This document shows, piece after piece, positions 1-5,206 of a stretch of 5,206 nucleotides of DNA. This DNA comes from Nitrospira sp. (GTDB taxonomy: Bacteria; Nitrospirota; JACRHL01): assembly GCA_026994095.1 (NCBI GenBank), contig JALWRU010000266.1:1-5206 (forward strand), written 5' to 3'. The translations under genes were made by a program, and so were the position numbers. Below the pieces are notes generated by a model that worked only from the letters and a program-made list of their open reading frames with translations, did no database searches and was not told where the DNA came from. The first letter of the stretch is position 1; each line of letters begins with the position of its first letter.

Positions 1-99
1 GTAGCCAAAGCCCATATTCTGGATGGACGCACCCCCCACGCCATGCTGCTGGAGCTGTTCACCGACGGCGGCATCGGTACGGAGATGCTGCCGTGTTAA
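1..99 (+). CDS. argB: Acetylglutamate kinase, C-terminal end (5'-truncated by the window)
   Basis: Frame 1 is open from the first base to a TAA at 97-99 and encodes the last 32 residues of a protein. The visible sequence contains HILDGRTPHAMLLELFTDGG followed by IGTEM. This is the characteristic C-terminus of ArgB, where an 'I-x-DGR-x-PH-x-LL-E-F-T-D-x-GIGT' stretch closes the amino-acid kinase fold. ArgB is a cytoplasmic enzyme that phosphorylates N-acetyl-L-glutamate with ATP in the second step of arginine biosynthesis. The catalytic and nucleotide-binding N-terminal parts lie outside the window, so their integrity cannot be judged. The stop codon overlaps the GTG start of the next gene, which suggests co-transcription and coupled translation. 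The assignment rests only on this short tail, but the tail is distinctive. Confidence 0.88.
   Translation, partial: VAKAHILDGRTPHAMLLELFTDGGIGTEMLPC
81..84 (+). promoter_or_regulatory. Ribosome-binding site for the DUF4149 gene
   Basis: GGAG lies 8 bases before the GTG at 93, inside the argB coding end. It supports GTG 93 over the next in-frame GTG at 105, which has no comparable purine-rich site in front of it. Confidence 0.6.
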
Positions 100-593
100 C
101 CACCGTGCTGCGGTTCGTCTATCGGCTGGCCAGCGGTGCCTGGTTGGGGGTGATTATCGGTGTGGCCCTGCTGACTGCGCCCATCGTTTTTACGCAACTG
201 CCGGTGCAGACTGCCGGGTCGGTCATGGGCAAGGTATTTGGCGGCTATTATCTGGTAGGTACGGCGCTGTCGCTGCTGGGCATTGGTGCGCTGGTGTGGC
301 TGTGCCAACGGACCGGCTGGGACCTGTGGCGTGGACTCTGCGCCGGTCTGCTGGTGGTGCCGTTGCTGTTTTGTCTCTATACCCGCTTTGCCGTCATGCC
401 GGAACTACTGCAGGTGCGGGCGGATGTATGGACTGCGGTTGAGGCCCAGGGTGAAGAGCCGCCCGCCCTGCGTAAACGGCTGGATCAGCTGCACCATCGC
501 TCGGTCATGCTGAACCAGATCATGCTGTTGGCAGCATTACTGTTATTAGGGCTCGAAGCGGTGCGGGAGAGCCGTCGTGAAAGAGGGGTATGA
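93..593 (+). CDS. DUF4149-type integral membrane protein (TMEM205-like)
   Basis: A 166-residue hydrophobic protein with about four predicted membrane helices: roughly residues 12-34, 52-71, 78-98 and 138-157. The features that match the DUF4149 family are APIVF at 29-33 in the first helix, GKVFGGYY at 46-53 before the second, Y96-x-R98 with P103 after the third, and LHHRSVMLN at 133-141 leading into the last helix. A polar, charged loop (about 104-135) separates helices three and four. The start is GTG 93, supported by GGAG at 81-84; it overlaps the argB stop by 7 bases. The molecular function of bacterial DUF4149 proteins is not established, so I assign none beyond a likely inner-membrane location. 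The gene overlaps or abuts the downstream SDR gene and is therefore probably part of the same operon. The family call is made from motif pattern and topology, without a search. Confidence 0.8.
   Translation: MLTTVLRFVYRLASGAWLGVIIGVALLTAPIVFTQLPVQTAGSVMGKVFGGYYLVGTALSLLGIGALVWLCQRTGWDLWRGLCAGLLVVPLLFCLYTRFAVMPELLQVRADVWTAVEAQGEEPPALRKRLDQLHHRSVMLNQIMLLAALLLLGLEAVRESRRERGV
565..588 (+). promoter_or_regulatory. Two competing ribosome-binding sites for the SDR gene
   Basis: GGAG at 566-569 sits 7 bases before GTG 577, and GAGG at 583-586 sits 8 bases before GTG 595. Both GTGs are in the SDR frame. The spacing does not decide between them. The second gives the more usual SDR N-terminus (five residues before the Lys of 'GK-x-x-L-I-TG') and nearly abuts the DUF4149 stop at 591-593. 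Confidence 0.45.
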
Positions 594-1335
594 CGTGGTA
601 CTGACAGGCAAATCGGTTCTGATTACCGGTGGTGGCAGTGGCATTGGCGAGGGCATTGCCCGCCGGTTTGTGGCGGCCGGAGCTACGGTTACGATCAGTG
701 GTCGAAGGCAGCCGCCGCTGGAGGCGCTGGCCAAGGAGTTGGGGTGTCACTGGGTAAGCGGCGACGTGTCGGTGGCGGCGGATGCGGACCGGATGGTGGC
801 CGCGGCGGTGGATGCCGGAGGTGGGCTGGATATTCTGGTGAACAACGCCGGGGTGGCCCGTTTTCTGCCCCTCACCGATACCAGCGAAGCGGTGCTCGAC
901 CTGCAACTGAGTGTCAATGTCAAAGGCCCCTACCTGATGGTTCAGGCGGCGCTGGAGCATCTCAAAACCGCACGGGGCAATGTCCTTAATATCTCCTCCA
1001 CGCTGGCCGTGCGCGGGTTGGCCGGGGCGACTGCCTACGGTGCCAGCAAGGGCGCGGTGGTCTCTATGACCCACCACATGGCGGCGGAATTTGCCCCCTA
1101 CAAGGTGCGGGTCAACTGCATCTGTCCGGCGGTGGTGGAGACCCCTATTTTTGAGACCATGATGCCCAAAGAGGCGGTGGCTGGCGCGCTGGACGGGCTG
1201 GTGGCAGTGCATCCGCTGGGGCGGATCGGTCAGCCAGAGGACGTGGCCGGGGCGGCCCTCTATCTGGCTGGCCCGGACGCGGGCTGGGTGACCGGTACCA
1301 TACTGATGGTGGACGGTGGCGCGACCACCGTCTGA
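577..1335 (+). CDS. Short-chain dehydrogenase/reductase (classical SDR, FabG-like), substrate unknown
   Basis: A 252-residue single-domain Rossmann-fold oxidoreductase of classical SDR length. With M1 at 577, the landmarks are the cofactor motif TGGGSGIG at 17-24, a GRR end to strand beta-2 at 42-44, NNAG at 89-92, the tetrad Asn114 (in SVNVKG), catalytic Ser141, Tyr154 and Lys158 (YGASK), and the C-terminal GWVTGTILMVDGG segment. The complete N-S-Y-K tetrad argues for an active NAD(P)H-dependent enzyme. The arginines at 43-44 hint at NADP(H), which is an inference. The usual 'N-P-G' after strand beta-6 reads C-P-A (183-185). There is no signal peptide, so it should be cytosolic. The start is ambiguous: GTG 595 (246 residues) is as well supported and closer to family norm. 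The 3' end overlaps mutY by 20 bases. The substrate cannot be read from sequence; neither argB nor mutY points to one. It could be a FabG paralogue or a sugar or alcohol dehydrogenase. Confidence 0.9.
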   Translation: MKEGYDVVLTGKSVLITGGGSGIGEGIARRFVAAGATVTISGRRQPPLEALAKELGCHWVSGDVSVAADADRMVAAAVDAGGGLDILVNNAGVARFLPLTDTSEAVLDLQLSVNVKGPYLMVQAALEHLKTARGNVLNISSTLAVRGLAGATAYGASKGAVVSMTHHMAAEFAPYKVRVNCICPAVVETPIFETMMPKEAVAGALDGLVAVHPLGRIGQPEDVAGAALYLAGPDAGWVTGTILMVDGGATTV

Positions 1336-2428
1336 GCCGCAACTCACCGAGCCGCTGCGCCCCATTGCCGAGCCGCTGCTGGGTTGGTATCTGGCCAATC
1401 GCCGGTCGTTGCCCTGGCGCGACAGCCGTGACCCCTACGCCATCTGGGTGTCAGAGGCCATGTTGCAGCAGACCCGCGTGGATACGGTCATCCCCTACTA
1501 CCACCGTTTTTTGACCCGTTTTCCTACGGTAACGGCGCTGGCCGAAGCGCCGCAGGAAGATGTGCTCAAACTGTGGGAAGGATTGGGGTATTACTCCCGC
1601 GCCCGCAACCTGCACCGGGCCGCCGCGCAGGTAGTGGACGAGTTTGACGGGCAACTGCCCGATACGGTGGCCCAATTGAAGACCCTGCCGGGAATCGGCC
1701 CCTACATGGCCGGGGCGGTGGCCAGTATCGCTTTTAACCAGCCAGAACCGCTGCTGGACGGCAACGTGGAGCGGGTCCTGGCGCGGCTGTACGCCATCCG
1801 TGACGAGATTCGCGCTCCAGCCATTCAGCGCCGCTTGTGGGCGCTGGCACGGGCCTCCCTGCACCCCACTTTGCCGGGGGATTTCAATCAGGGGTTGATG
1901 GAGCTGGGGGCCACGGTCTGTCATGTGCGTAGCCCGGACTGCACCGCCTGTCCGTTGACCGATCGGTGTGCGGCGCGGGCCGAGGGGATTGCTGAGCAGT
2001 TGCCACTCAAGTTGAAAAAGAAGGCCAGCCCTCATCACCATATCGCCGTGGCGGTGGTGGCCCACGAGAATCGCTGGTTACTGGTGCGACGGCCCCAGTC
2101 CGGGCTGCTGGCCGGATTGTGGGAATTCCCCGGTGGTCAGTGCATCCCCAAAGAGGCCCCCAAGACCGGAGTATCGCGGGTGCTGAATGAGCGTTTTGGG
2201 GTGGCGCTGAAGGTCGGCCCGGCCCAACCCCAGGTCAAACACGTTTTCACCCATCGACGGGTGACCCTGCACCCGTTCAGTTGCACGGTGACCGATCAGC
2301 AGGTAACCCCCACGTTCCACGTGGAGCATCGCTGGGTGGACGAGGCAGGCCTTACGGCGCTGGCGCTGCCGGTGGCCCATCGCAAGATCGCCAACGAGTT
2401 GTTGGGGGTACAGGAACAACATGGCTGA
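1316..2428 (+). CDS. mutY: Adenine DNA glycosylase MutY
   Basis: This 370-residue protein matches MutY throughout. MutY excises adenine opposite 8-oxoguanine (or G) and so prevents G:C to T:A transversions. Visible parts are LPWR at 32-35; SEAMLQQT at 46-53 with catalytic Glu47; the helix-hairpin-helix LPGIGPYMAG at 124-133; catalytic Asp148 in LLDGNVERVLAR; and the [4Fe-4S] ligands Cys202, Cys209, Cys212 and Cys218 in the exact C-x6-C-x2-C-x5-C spacing. All lie 10 residues beyond their E. coli positions, which reflects a longer N-terminus. The C-terminal NUDIX-like 8-oxoG-reading domain begins near 240 and includes LLAGLWEFPGG (264-274) and FTHRR (311-315). The last shows Thr where the family's 'FSH' loop has Ser. 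GTG 1316 is the only usual start preceding the conserved core; its upstream GGTGGA is too close (2 bases) to be a good ribosome-binding site, so coupling to SDR translation is likely. It shares 8 bases with uvrB. Confidence 0.97.
   Translation: MARPPSEPQLTEPLRPIAEPLLGWYLANRRSLPWRDSRDPYAIWVSEAMLQQTRVDTVIPYYHRFLTRFPTVTALAEAPQEDVLKLWEGLGYYSRARNLHRAAAQVVDEFDGQLPDTVAQLKTLPGIGPYMAGAVASIAFNQPEPLLDGNVERVLARLYAIRDEIRAPAIQRRLWALARASLHPTLPGDFNQGLMELGATVCHVRSPDCTACPLTDRCAARAEGIAEQLPLKLKKKASPHHHIAVAVVAHENRWLLVRRPQSGLLAGLWEFPGGQCIPKEAPKTGVSRVLNERFGVALKVGPAQPQVKHVFTHRRVTLHPFSCTVTDQQVTPTFHVEHRWVDEAGLTALALPVAHRKIANELLGVQEQHG
2398..2420 (+). repeat. 6-bp inverted repeat around the uvrB ribosome-binding site
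   Basis: GTTGTT (2398-2403) and AACAAC (2415-2420) are perfect reverse complements separated by 11 bases. The right arm ends directly before the uvrB ATG, and the Shine-Dalgarno-like AGGAA lies at the loop/right-arm boundary. The arms do not extend further on either side. It falls in the last codons of mutY (Leu-Leu-Gly), so it may be chance. Confidence 0.35.
2412..2416 (+). promoter_or_regulatory. Ribosome-binding site for uvrB
   Basis: AGGAA lies 4 bases before ATG 2421, within the 3' end of mutY. It agrees with the start inferred from the UvrB N-terminus, where the Walker A lysine falls at residue 44. Confidence 0.6.
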
Positions 2429-4409
2429 TTTCCGCTTAAATGCCCCATTTACCCCCAGCGGTGACCAGCAGCAGGCCATCGACCAGTTGACCGCCGGGGT
2501 GGAGGCGGGCACCTCCGATCAGGTGTTGCTGGGGGTGACCGGCTCCGGCAAGACCTACACCATGGCCAACGTCATCGCCAATACCGGGCGGCCCACGCTG
2601 GTCATGGCCCACAACAAGACCCTGGCGGCGCAACTATTCAGCGAGTTGAGCGGGTTTTTTCCCGACAACGCGGTGCGCTACTTCGTCAGTTATTACGACT
2701 ACTACCAGCCGGAGGCGTACATCCCCTCGTCGGATACCTTTATCGAGAAGGATTCGGCCATCAATGACGCCATCGACCGCATGCGTCACGACGCCACCAC
2801 CTCACTGTTTGAGCGCAACGACATTGTGATTGTGGCGTCGGTGTCGTGCATTTACGGCCTTGGCTCGCCAGAGGCCTACCACCAGATGATGGTGTTTGTA
2901 GAGGCGGGCGCACGGGTGGACCGGGACGCGATTCTGCGTAAGCTGGTAGACATTCAGTACGAACGCCACGACCACGATTTTTACCGGGGGGCGTTCCGGG
3001 TGCGGGGGGATGTGCTGGAGATCTTCCCGGCGGCCAGTGAAGATGTGGCCATCCGCATCAGCTTTTTTGGTGATGAGGTGGACGGTATTTACGAGATTGA
3101 CCCGCTCAAAGGGGAGATCCTGCGCACCATCCCCAAGGTGGCGATCTATCCCAATAGTCACTATGTGATTCCGCCAGAGAAGGTCTCCGACGCGGTTCAC
3201 ACCATTGAAACCGAGCTGGAAGAGCGCCTGCGGGAGCTGCATCAGGGTGGCAAGCTGCTGGAGGCCCAGCGGCTGGAGCAGCGCACCCGGTTCGATCTGG
3301 AGATGATCCGTGAGATCGGTTTTTGCAACGGTATCGAGAACTACTCGCGCCACCTGTCAGGCCGTCTGCCGGGTCAGCCACCGCCAACCCTGCTGGACTA
3401 TTTCCCTAAGGATTTTTTGCTGATACTGGACGAGTCCCACGCCACGGTGCCGCAGATCGGCTCCATGTTCGAAGGCGATCGCACCCGTAAGGGAAATCTG
3501 GTGGAGTACGGCTTCCGGCTGCCGTCGGCGATGGACAACAGGCCGCTAAAATTTGCCGAATTTCAGCATTTTATGCGCAATACCGTGTATGTGTCGGCCA
3601 CGCCCGGTCCGTTTGAGTTAAAACGCACCAACGGCAAGGTGGTGGAGCAGATCATCCGCCCCACCGGGCTGCTCGACCCACCCATTGAGGTACGCCCTGC
3701 TGATGGGCAGGTGGACGATCTGCTGGCAGAGATTCGCCAACGGGTGGCGGCCCACGAGCGGGTATTGGTGACCACCCTCACCAAACGGATGGCGGAGGAC
3801 CTCACCACCTATTACGACGAGTTGGGGGTGTCGGTGCGCTACCTGCACAGCGATATCAAGACCATTGAGCGCACCATCCTGCTGCGCGACCTGCGCCGGG
3901 GCGACTACGACGTGCTGGTAGGGATCAACCTGCTCAGAGAGGGGCTGGATCTGCCGGAGGTATCGCTGGTGGCGGTGCTGGATGCAGACAAGGAGGGCTT
4001 TTTGCGGGGCTACCGTTCGCTGGTGCAGACTGCCGGGAGAGCCGCCCGCAACGTCAACGGCAAGGTGCTGTTCTACGGCAACAAGGTGACCGATGCCATG
4101 TCCCAGACCATCGATGAAACCGCCCGACGGCGGGCCATTCAGGAGGCCTATAATCAGGCAGCTGGTATCGTCCCCACCGGTATCAATAAAGGGGTTGAAG
4201 ACGGTCTGGCCGAGGCCGTCCAAGGCGATTATGTGACCGTGCCGCTGGATGATGGGCTGGAAGAAACCCTGCCCGCCAATATCCCTGCCGAGATCAAACG
4301 ACTGGGGGAAGAGATGAAGGTGGCCGCCCGTGCCCTGGAGTTTGAAGAGGCCGCTCGGCTGCGGGACCGTATTCGCACCCTCAGGGAGCTGGATATCGCC
4401 CTGCGATAG
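2421..4409 (+). CDS. uvrB: UvrABC system protein B (excinuclease subunit, damage-verifying helicase)
   Basis: A complete UvrB of 662 residues (E. coli 673). UvrB is loaded on DNA by UvrA, verifies lesions with its ATPase and beta-hairpin, and recruits UvrC for dual incision in nucleotide excision repair. Visible are Walker A GVTGSGKT (38-45, Lys44); the hairpin start YYDYYQPEAY (91-100) followed by IPSSDTFIEKD; VSCIYGLGSPEAY; the helicase motif II box DESH (337-340); YVSATPG; GINLLREGLDLPEVS, which ends at 515; and motif VI QTAGRAAR (536-543) with Arg540 and Arg543 as arginine-finger candidates. The C-terminal UVR domain that contacts UvrC or UvrA spans about 624-658, with EMKVAARALEFEEAARLRD. 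All key motifs are intact, so it should be active. One variation: the stretch before motif VI reads FLRGYRSLVQT, where many homologues have FLRSERSLIQT. ATG 2421 has AGGAA at 2412-2416 and overlaps mutY by 8 bases. I see no LexA/SOS-like operator directly upstream. Confidence 0.98.
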   Translation: MADFRLNAPFTPSGDQQQAIDQLTAGVEAGTSDQVLLGVTGSGKTYTMANVIANTGRPTLVMAHNKTLAAQLFSELSGFFPDNAVRYFVSYYDYYQPEAYIPSSDTFIEKDSAINDAIDRMRHDATTSLFERNDIVIVASVSCIYGLGSPEAYHQMMVFVEAGARVDRDAILRKLVDIQYERHDHDFYRGAFRVRGDVLEIFPAASEDVAIRISFFGDEVDGIYEIDPLKGEILRTIPKVAIYPNSHYVIPPEKVSDAVHTIETELEERLRELHQGGKLLEAQRLEQRTRFDLEMIREIGFCNGIENYSRHLSGRLPGQPPPTLLDYFPKDFLLILDESHATVPQIGSMFEGDRTRKGNLVEYGFRLPSAMDNRPLKFAEFQHFMRNTVYVSATPGPFELKRTNGKVVEQIIRPTGLLDPPIEVRPADGQVDDLLAEIRQRVAAHERVLVTTLTKRMAEDLTTYYDELGVSVRYLHSDIKTIERTILLRDLRRGDYDVLVGINLLREGLDLPEVSLVAVLDADKEGFLRGYRSLVQTAGRAARNVNGKVLFYGNKVTDAMSQTIDETARRRAIQEAYNQAAGIVPTGINKGVEDGLAEAVQGDYVTVPLDDGLEETLPANIPAEIKRLGEEMKVAARALEFEEAARLRDRIRTLRELDIALR

Positions 4410-4438
4410 CCCCGATAGCAGTCTTCAATAGTTGATTC

Positions 4439-4468
4439 TTGACACCCACCGGACCCCCGCCGTAGCAT
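4439..4468 (+). promoter_or_regulatory. Sigma70-type promoter for the polyprenyl synthase gene
   Basis: A perfect -35 hexamer TTGACA (4439-4444) is followed after 18 bases by TAGCAT (4463-4468), a 4-of-6 match to TATAAT that keeps TA at the start and T at the end. An overlapping CATAAT (4466-4471) matches 5 of 6, but the spacer would be 21. Either way transcription should start at about 4475-4480, within a few bases of ATG 4480. The site lies in the only intergenic gap of the window. The surroundings (4410-4479) contain no convincing rho-independent terminator, so read-through from uvrB is also possible. Confidence 0.6.
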
Positions 4469-4479
4469 AATCCGAATCC

Positions 4480-5206
4480 ATGAATGTCCCTGTACAAGAT
4501 GCTGTTCGGCAGCCGCCGTCAAGCGATCTGTGGAAACCCTACGCCGCTGAGTTGGCCGCCACCGAGGCCGAGCTGACCGCCAATCTGGCGTCTGAGGTTC
4601 CGCTGGTCGGCGAGGTGGGTCGCTACGTGCTCGGCAGTGGTGGAAAACGGTTCCGCCCCTTGCTGGTTGCTGCGTCCGCGCGCCTGTGTGGCGTGGCCCC
4701 TGCGGCAGACGGCAGCGACAGTCCGGTAGCGCTGCTGGGCTGCGTGGTGGAGTACATCCACACCGCTACCCTGCTGCACGACGACGTGGTAGACGACAGC
4801 GATATTCGCCGGGGTCAGGAGGCTGCCCGCCACGTGTGGGGCAACGCTGGCAGTGTGCTGGTGGGTGACTACCTGTACGCCCGTGCGCTGGTGCTGTCGG
4901 TCCGTCTGGGCCATATCGACATGGTGCGGGTGCTGACCCATGCGGTGGAAGAGATGTCTCAGGGGGAGGTGTTTCAGTTGTCGGTCTGTGGCGATACCTC
5001 GTTGGGCTATGACGACTATATCCGTGTGGTGGAGTTGAAAACCGCTGCCCTGATGAGTGCCTCCTGCCAGTTGGGTGGCATGCTGGGGCAGGTCGATACG
5101 GCTGCCCTGAATGGGTTGGCAGCCTATGGGCGCTCCCTGGGTATTGCCTTTCAGGTGGCGGACGATGCGCTTGATTACATGGCCGATGAAGCGGTGTTCG
5201 GCAAGG
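4480..5206 (+). CDS. ispB: Long-chain polyprenyl diphosphate synthase (IspB-type trans-prenyltransferase), 3'-truncated by the window
   Basis: The frame stays open from ATG 4480 to the window edge (242 codons plus one base), about three quarters of the usual 320-330 residues. It catalyses head-to-tail condensation of isopentenyl diphosphate onto an allylic primer, making the quinone side chain. Landmarks are GSGGKRFRP (52-60); the first aspartate-rich motif DDVVD (101-105) within LLHDDVVDDSDIRRG; GSVLVGDYLYAR, which contains Asp130; SQGEVFQL; Lys187 in ELKTA; and the second aspartate-rich motif DDALD (228-232). Small residues stand before the first motif (Ala96 at -5, Thr97 at -4). In this family they permit long products, which favours C40 or longer over farnesyl or geranylgeranyl diphosphate; the exact chain length is unknown. 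No Shine-Dalgarno sequence precedes the ATG and the promoter is nearly adjacent, so translation may be leaderless. No later start gives a plausible N-terminus. It lies 70 bases after uvrB. Confidence 0.94.
   Translation, partial: MNVPVQDAVRQPPSSDLWKPYAAELAATEAELTANLASEVPLVGEVGRYVLGSGGKRFRPLLVAASARLCGVAPAADGSDSPVALLGCVVEYIHTATLLHDDVVDDSDIRRGQEAARHVWGNAGSVLVGDYLYARALVLSVRLGHIDMVRVLTHAVEEMSQGEVFQLSVCGDTSLGYDDYIRVVELKTAALMSASCQLGGMLGQVDTAALNGLAAYGRSLGIAFQVADDALDYMADEAVFGK

Noticed and set aside
23..442. Plus-strand open frame starting within argB
   Set aside because: It is out of frame with both argB and the DUF4149 gene; its Cys/Arg/Ala-rich translation is typical of a frame-shifted read of a membrane-protein gene.
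520..1398. A long open frame on the minus strand (292 codons)
   Set aside because: It lies wholly opposite the DUF4149 end, the SDR and the mutY start, which have full motif support. Its translation is rich in His, Arg, Gln and Gly with no recognisable domain, as expected for an antisense shadow in G+C-rich DNA.
1451..2065. Minus-strand open frame opposite mutY
   Set aside because: The plus strand carries all MutY catalytic and iron-sulfur residues in frame. The antisense translation shows no family motif.
2380..2425. SOS (LexA) operator before uvrB
   Set aside because: I looked for CTGT-N8-ACAG or a similar palindrome and saw none. The true operon promoter may be left of the window, so SOS control is not excluded overall.
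2802..4223. Minus-strand open frames opposite uvrB (2802-3353 and 3618-4223)
   Set aside because: Shadows of a fully conserved UvrB; compositionally biased and without motifs or a convincing ribosome-binding site.
4404..4419. Direct repeat CGATAGC at 4404-4410 and 4413-4419
   Set aside because: Only 7 bases long, two copies, and the first overlaps the uvrB stop codon; most likely chance.
4425..4435. TCAA-TAG-TTGA hairpin after uvrB as a terminator
   Set aside because: The stem has only 4 pairs, is A/T-rich, and is not followed by a T run, so it does not qualify as a rho-independent terminator.
4519..4941. Minus-strand open frame of 140 codons near the right edge
   Set aside because: It is opposite the polyprenyl synthase, whose two aspartate-rich motifs and other landmarks fix the + strand frame.

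Overview
This is a G+C-rich, almost fully coding stretch of an ordinary bacterial chromosome, and every gene lies on the + strand. In order it holds the 3' end of argB (acetylglutamate kinase), a DUF4149-type membrane protein, a short-chain dehydrogenase/reductase (SDR), mutY (adenine DNA glycosylase), uvrB (excision nuclease subunit B), and the first three quarters of a long-chain polyprenyl diphosphate synthase of the IspB type, which runs off the right edge. I see no RNA gene, mobile element, CRISPR array, origin or attachment site. The gene set and the IspB-like quinone side-chain enzyme suggest a Gram-negative bacterium in or near the Pseudomonadota. The sequence alone does not let me name a class.

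Layout: bases 1-4409 form one tightly packed co-directional run. Each junction overlaps or nearly touches: argB/DUF4149 share 7 bases, DUF4149/SDR overlap by 17 bases or are separated by 1 depending on the SDR start, SDR/mutY share 20, and mutY/uvrB share 8. The three middle genes start with GTG. This looks like a single operon with translational coupling, whose promoter lies left of the window. The only non-coding stretch is 4410-4479 (70 bases). It contains no convincing terminator but does hold a good sigma70-type promoter pointing at the polyprenyl synthase. Its -10 element lies so close to the ATG that the mRNA should be leaderless or nearly so.

Functionally the run joins an arginine-biosynthesis gene, two genes of unknown specific role, and two DNA-repair genes. 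MutY removes adenine mispaired with 8-oxoguanine; UvrB is the damage-verification helicase of nucleotide excision repair. The polyprenyl synthase would make the isoprenoid tail of respiratory quinones and appears to have its own promoter.

I found no clear sign of a previously undescribed system. The points most worth a second look are the near-leaderless promoter, the overlapping operon that links mutY and uvrB, a small inverted repeat around the uvrB ribosome-binding site, and a few residue changes in otherwise conserved motifs.
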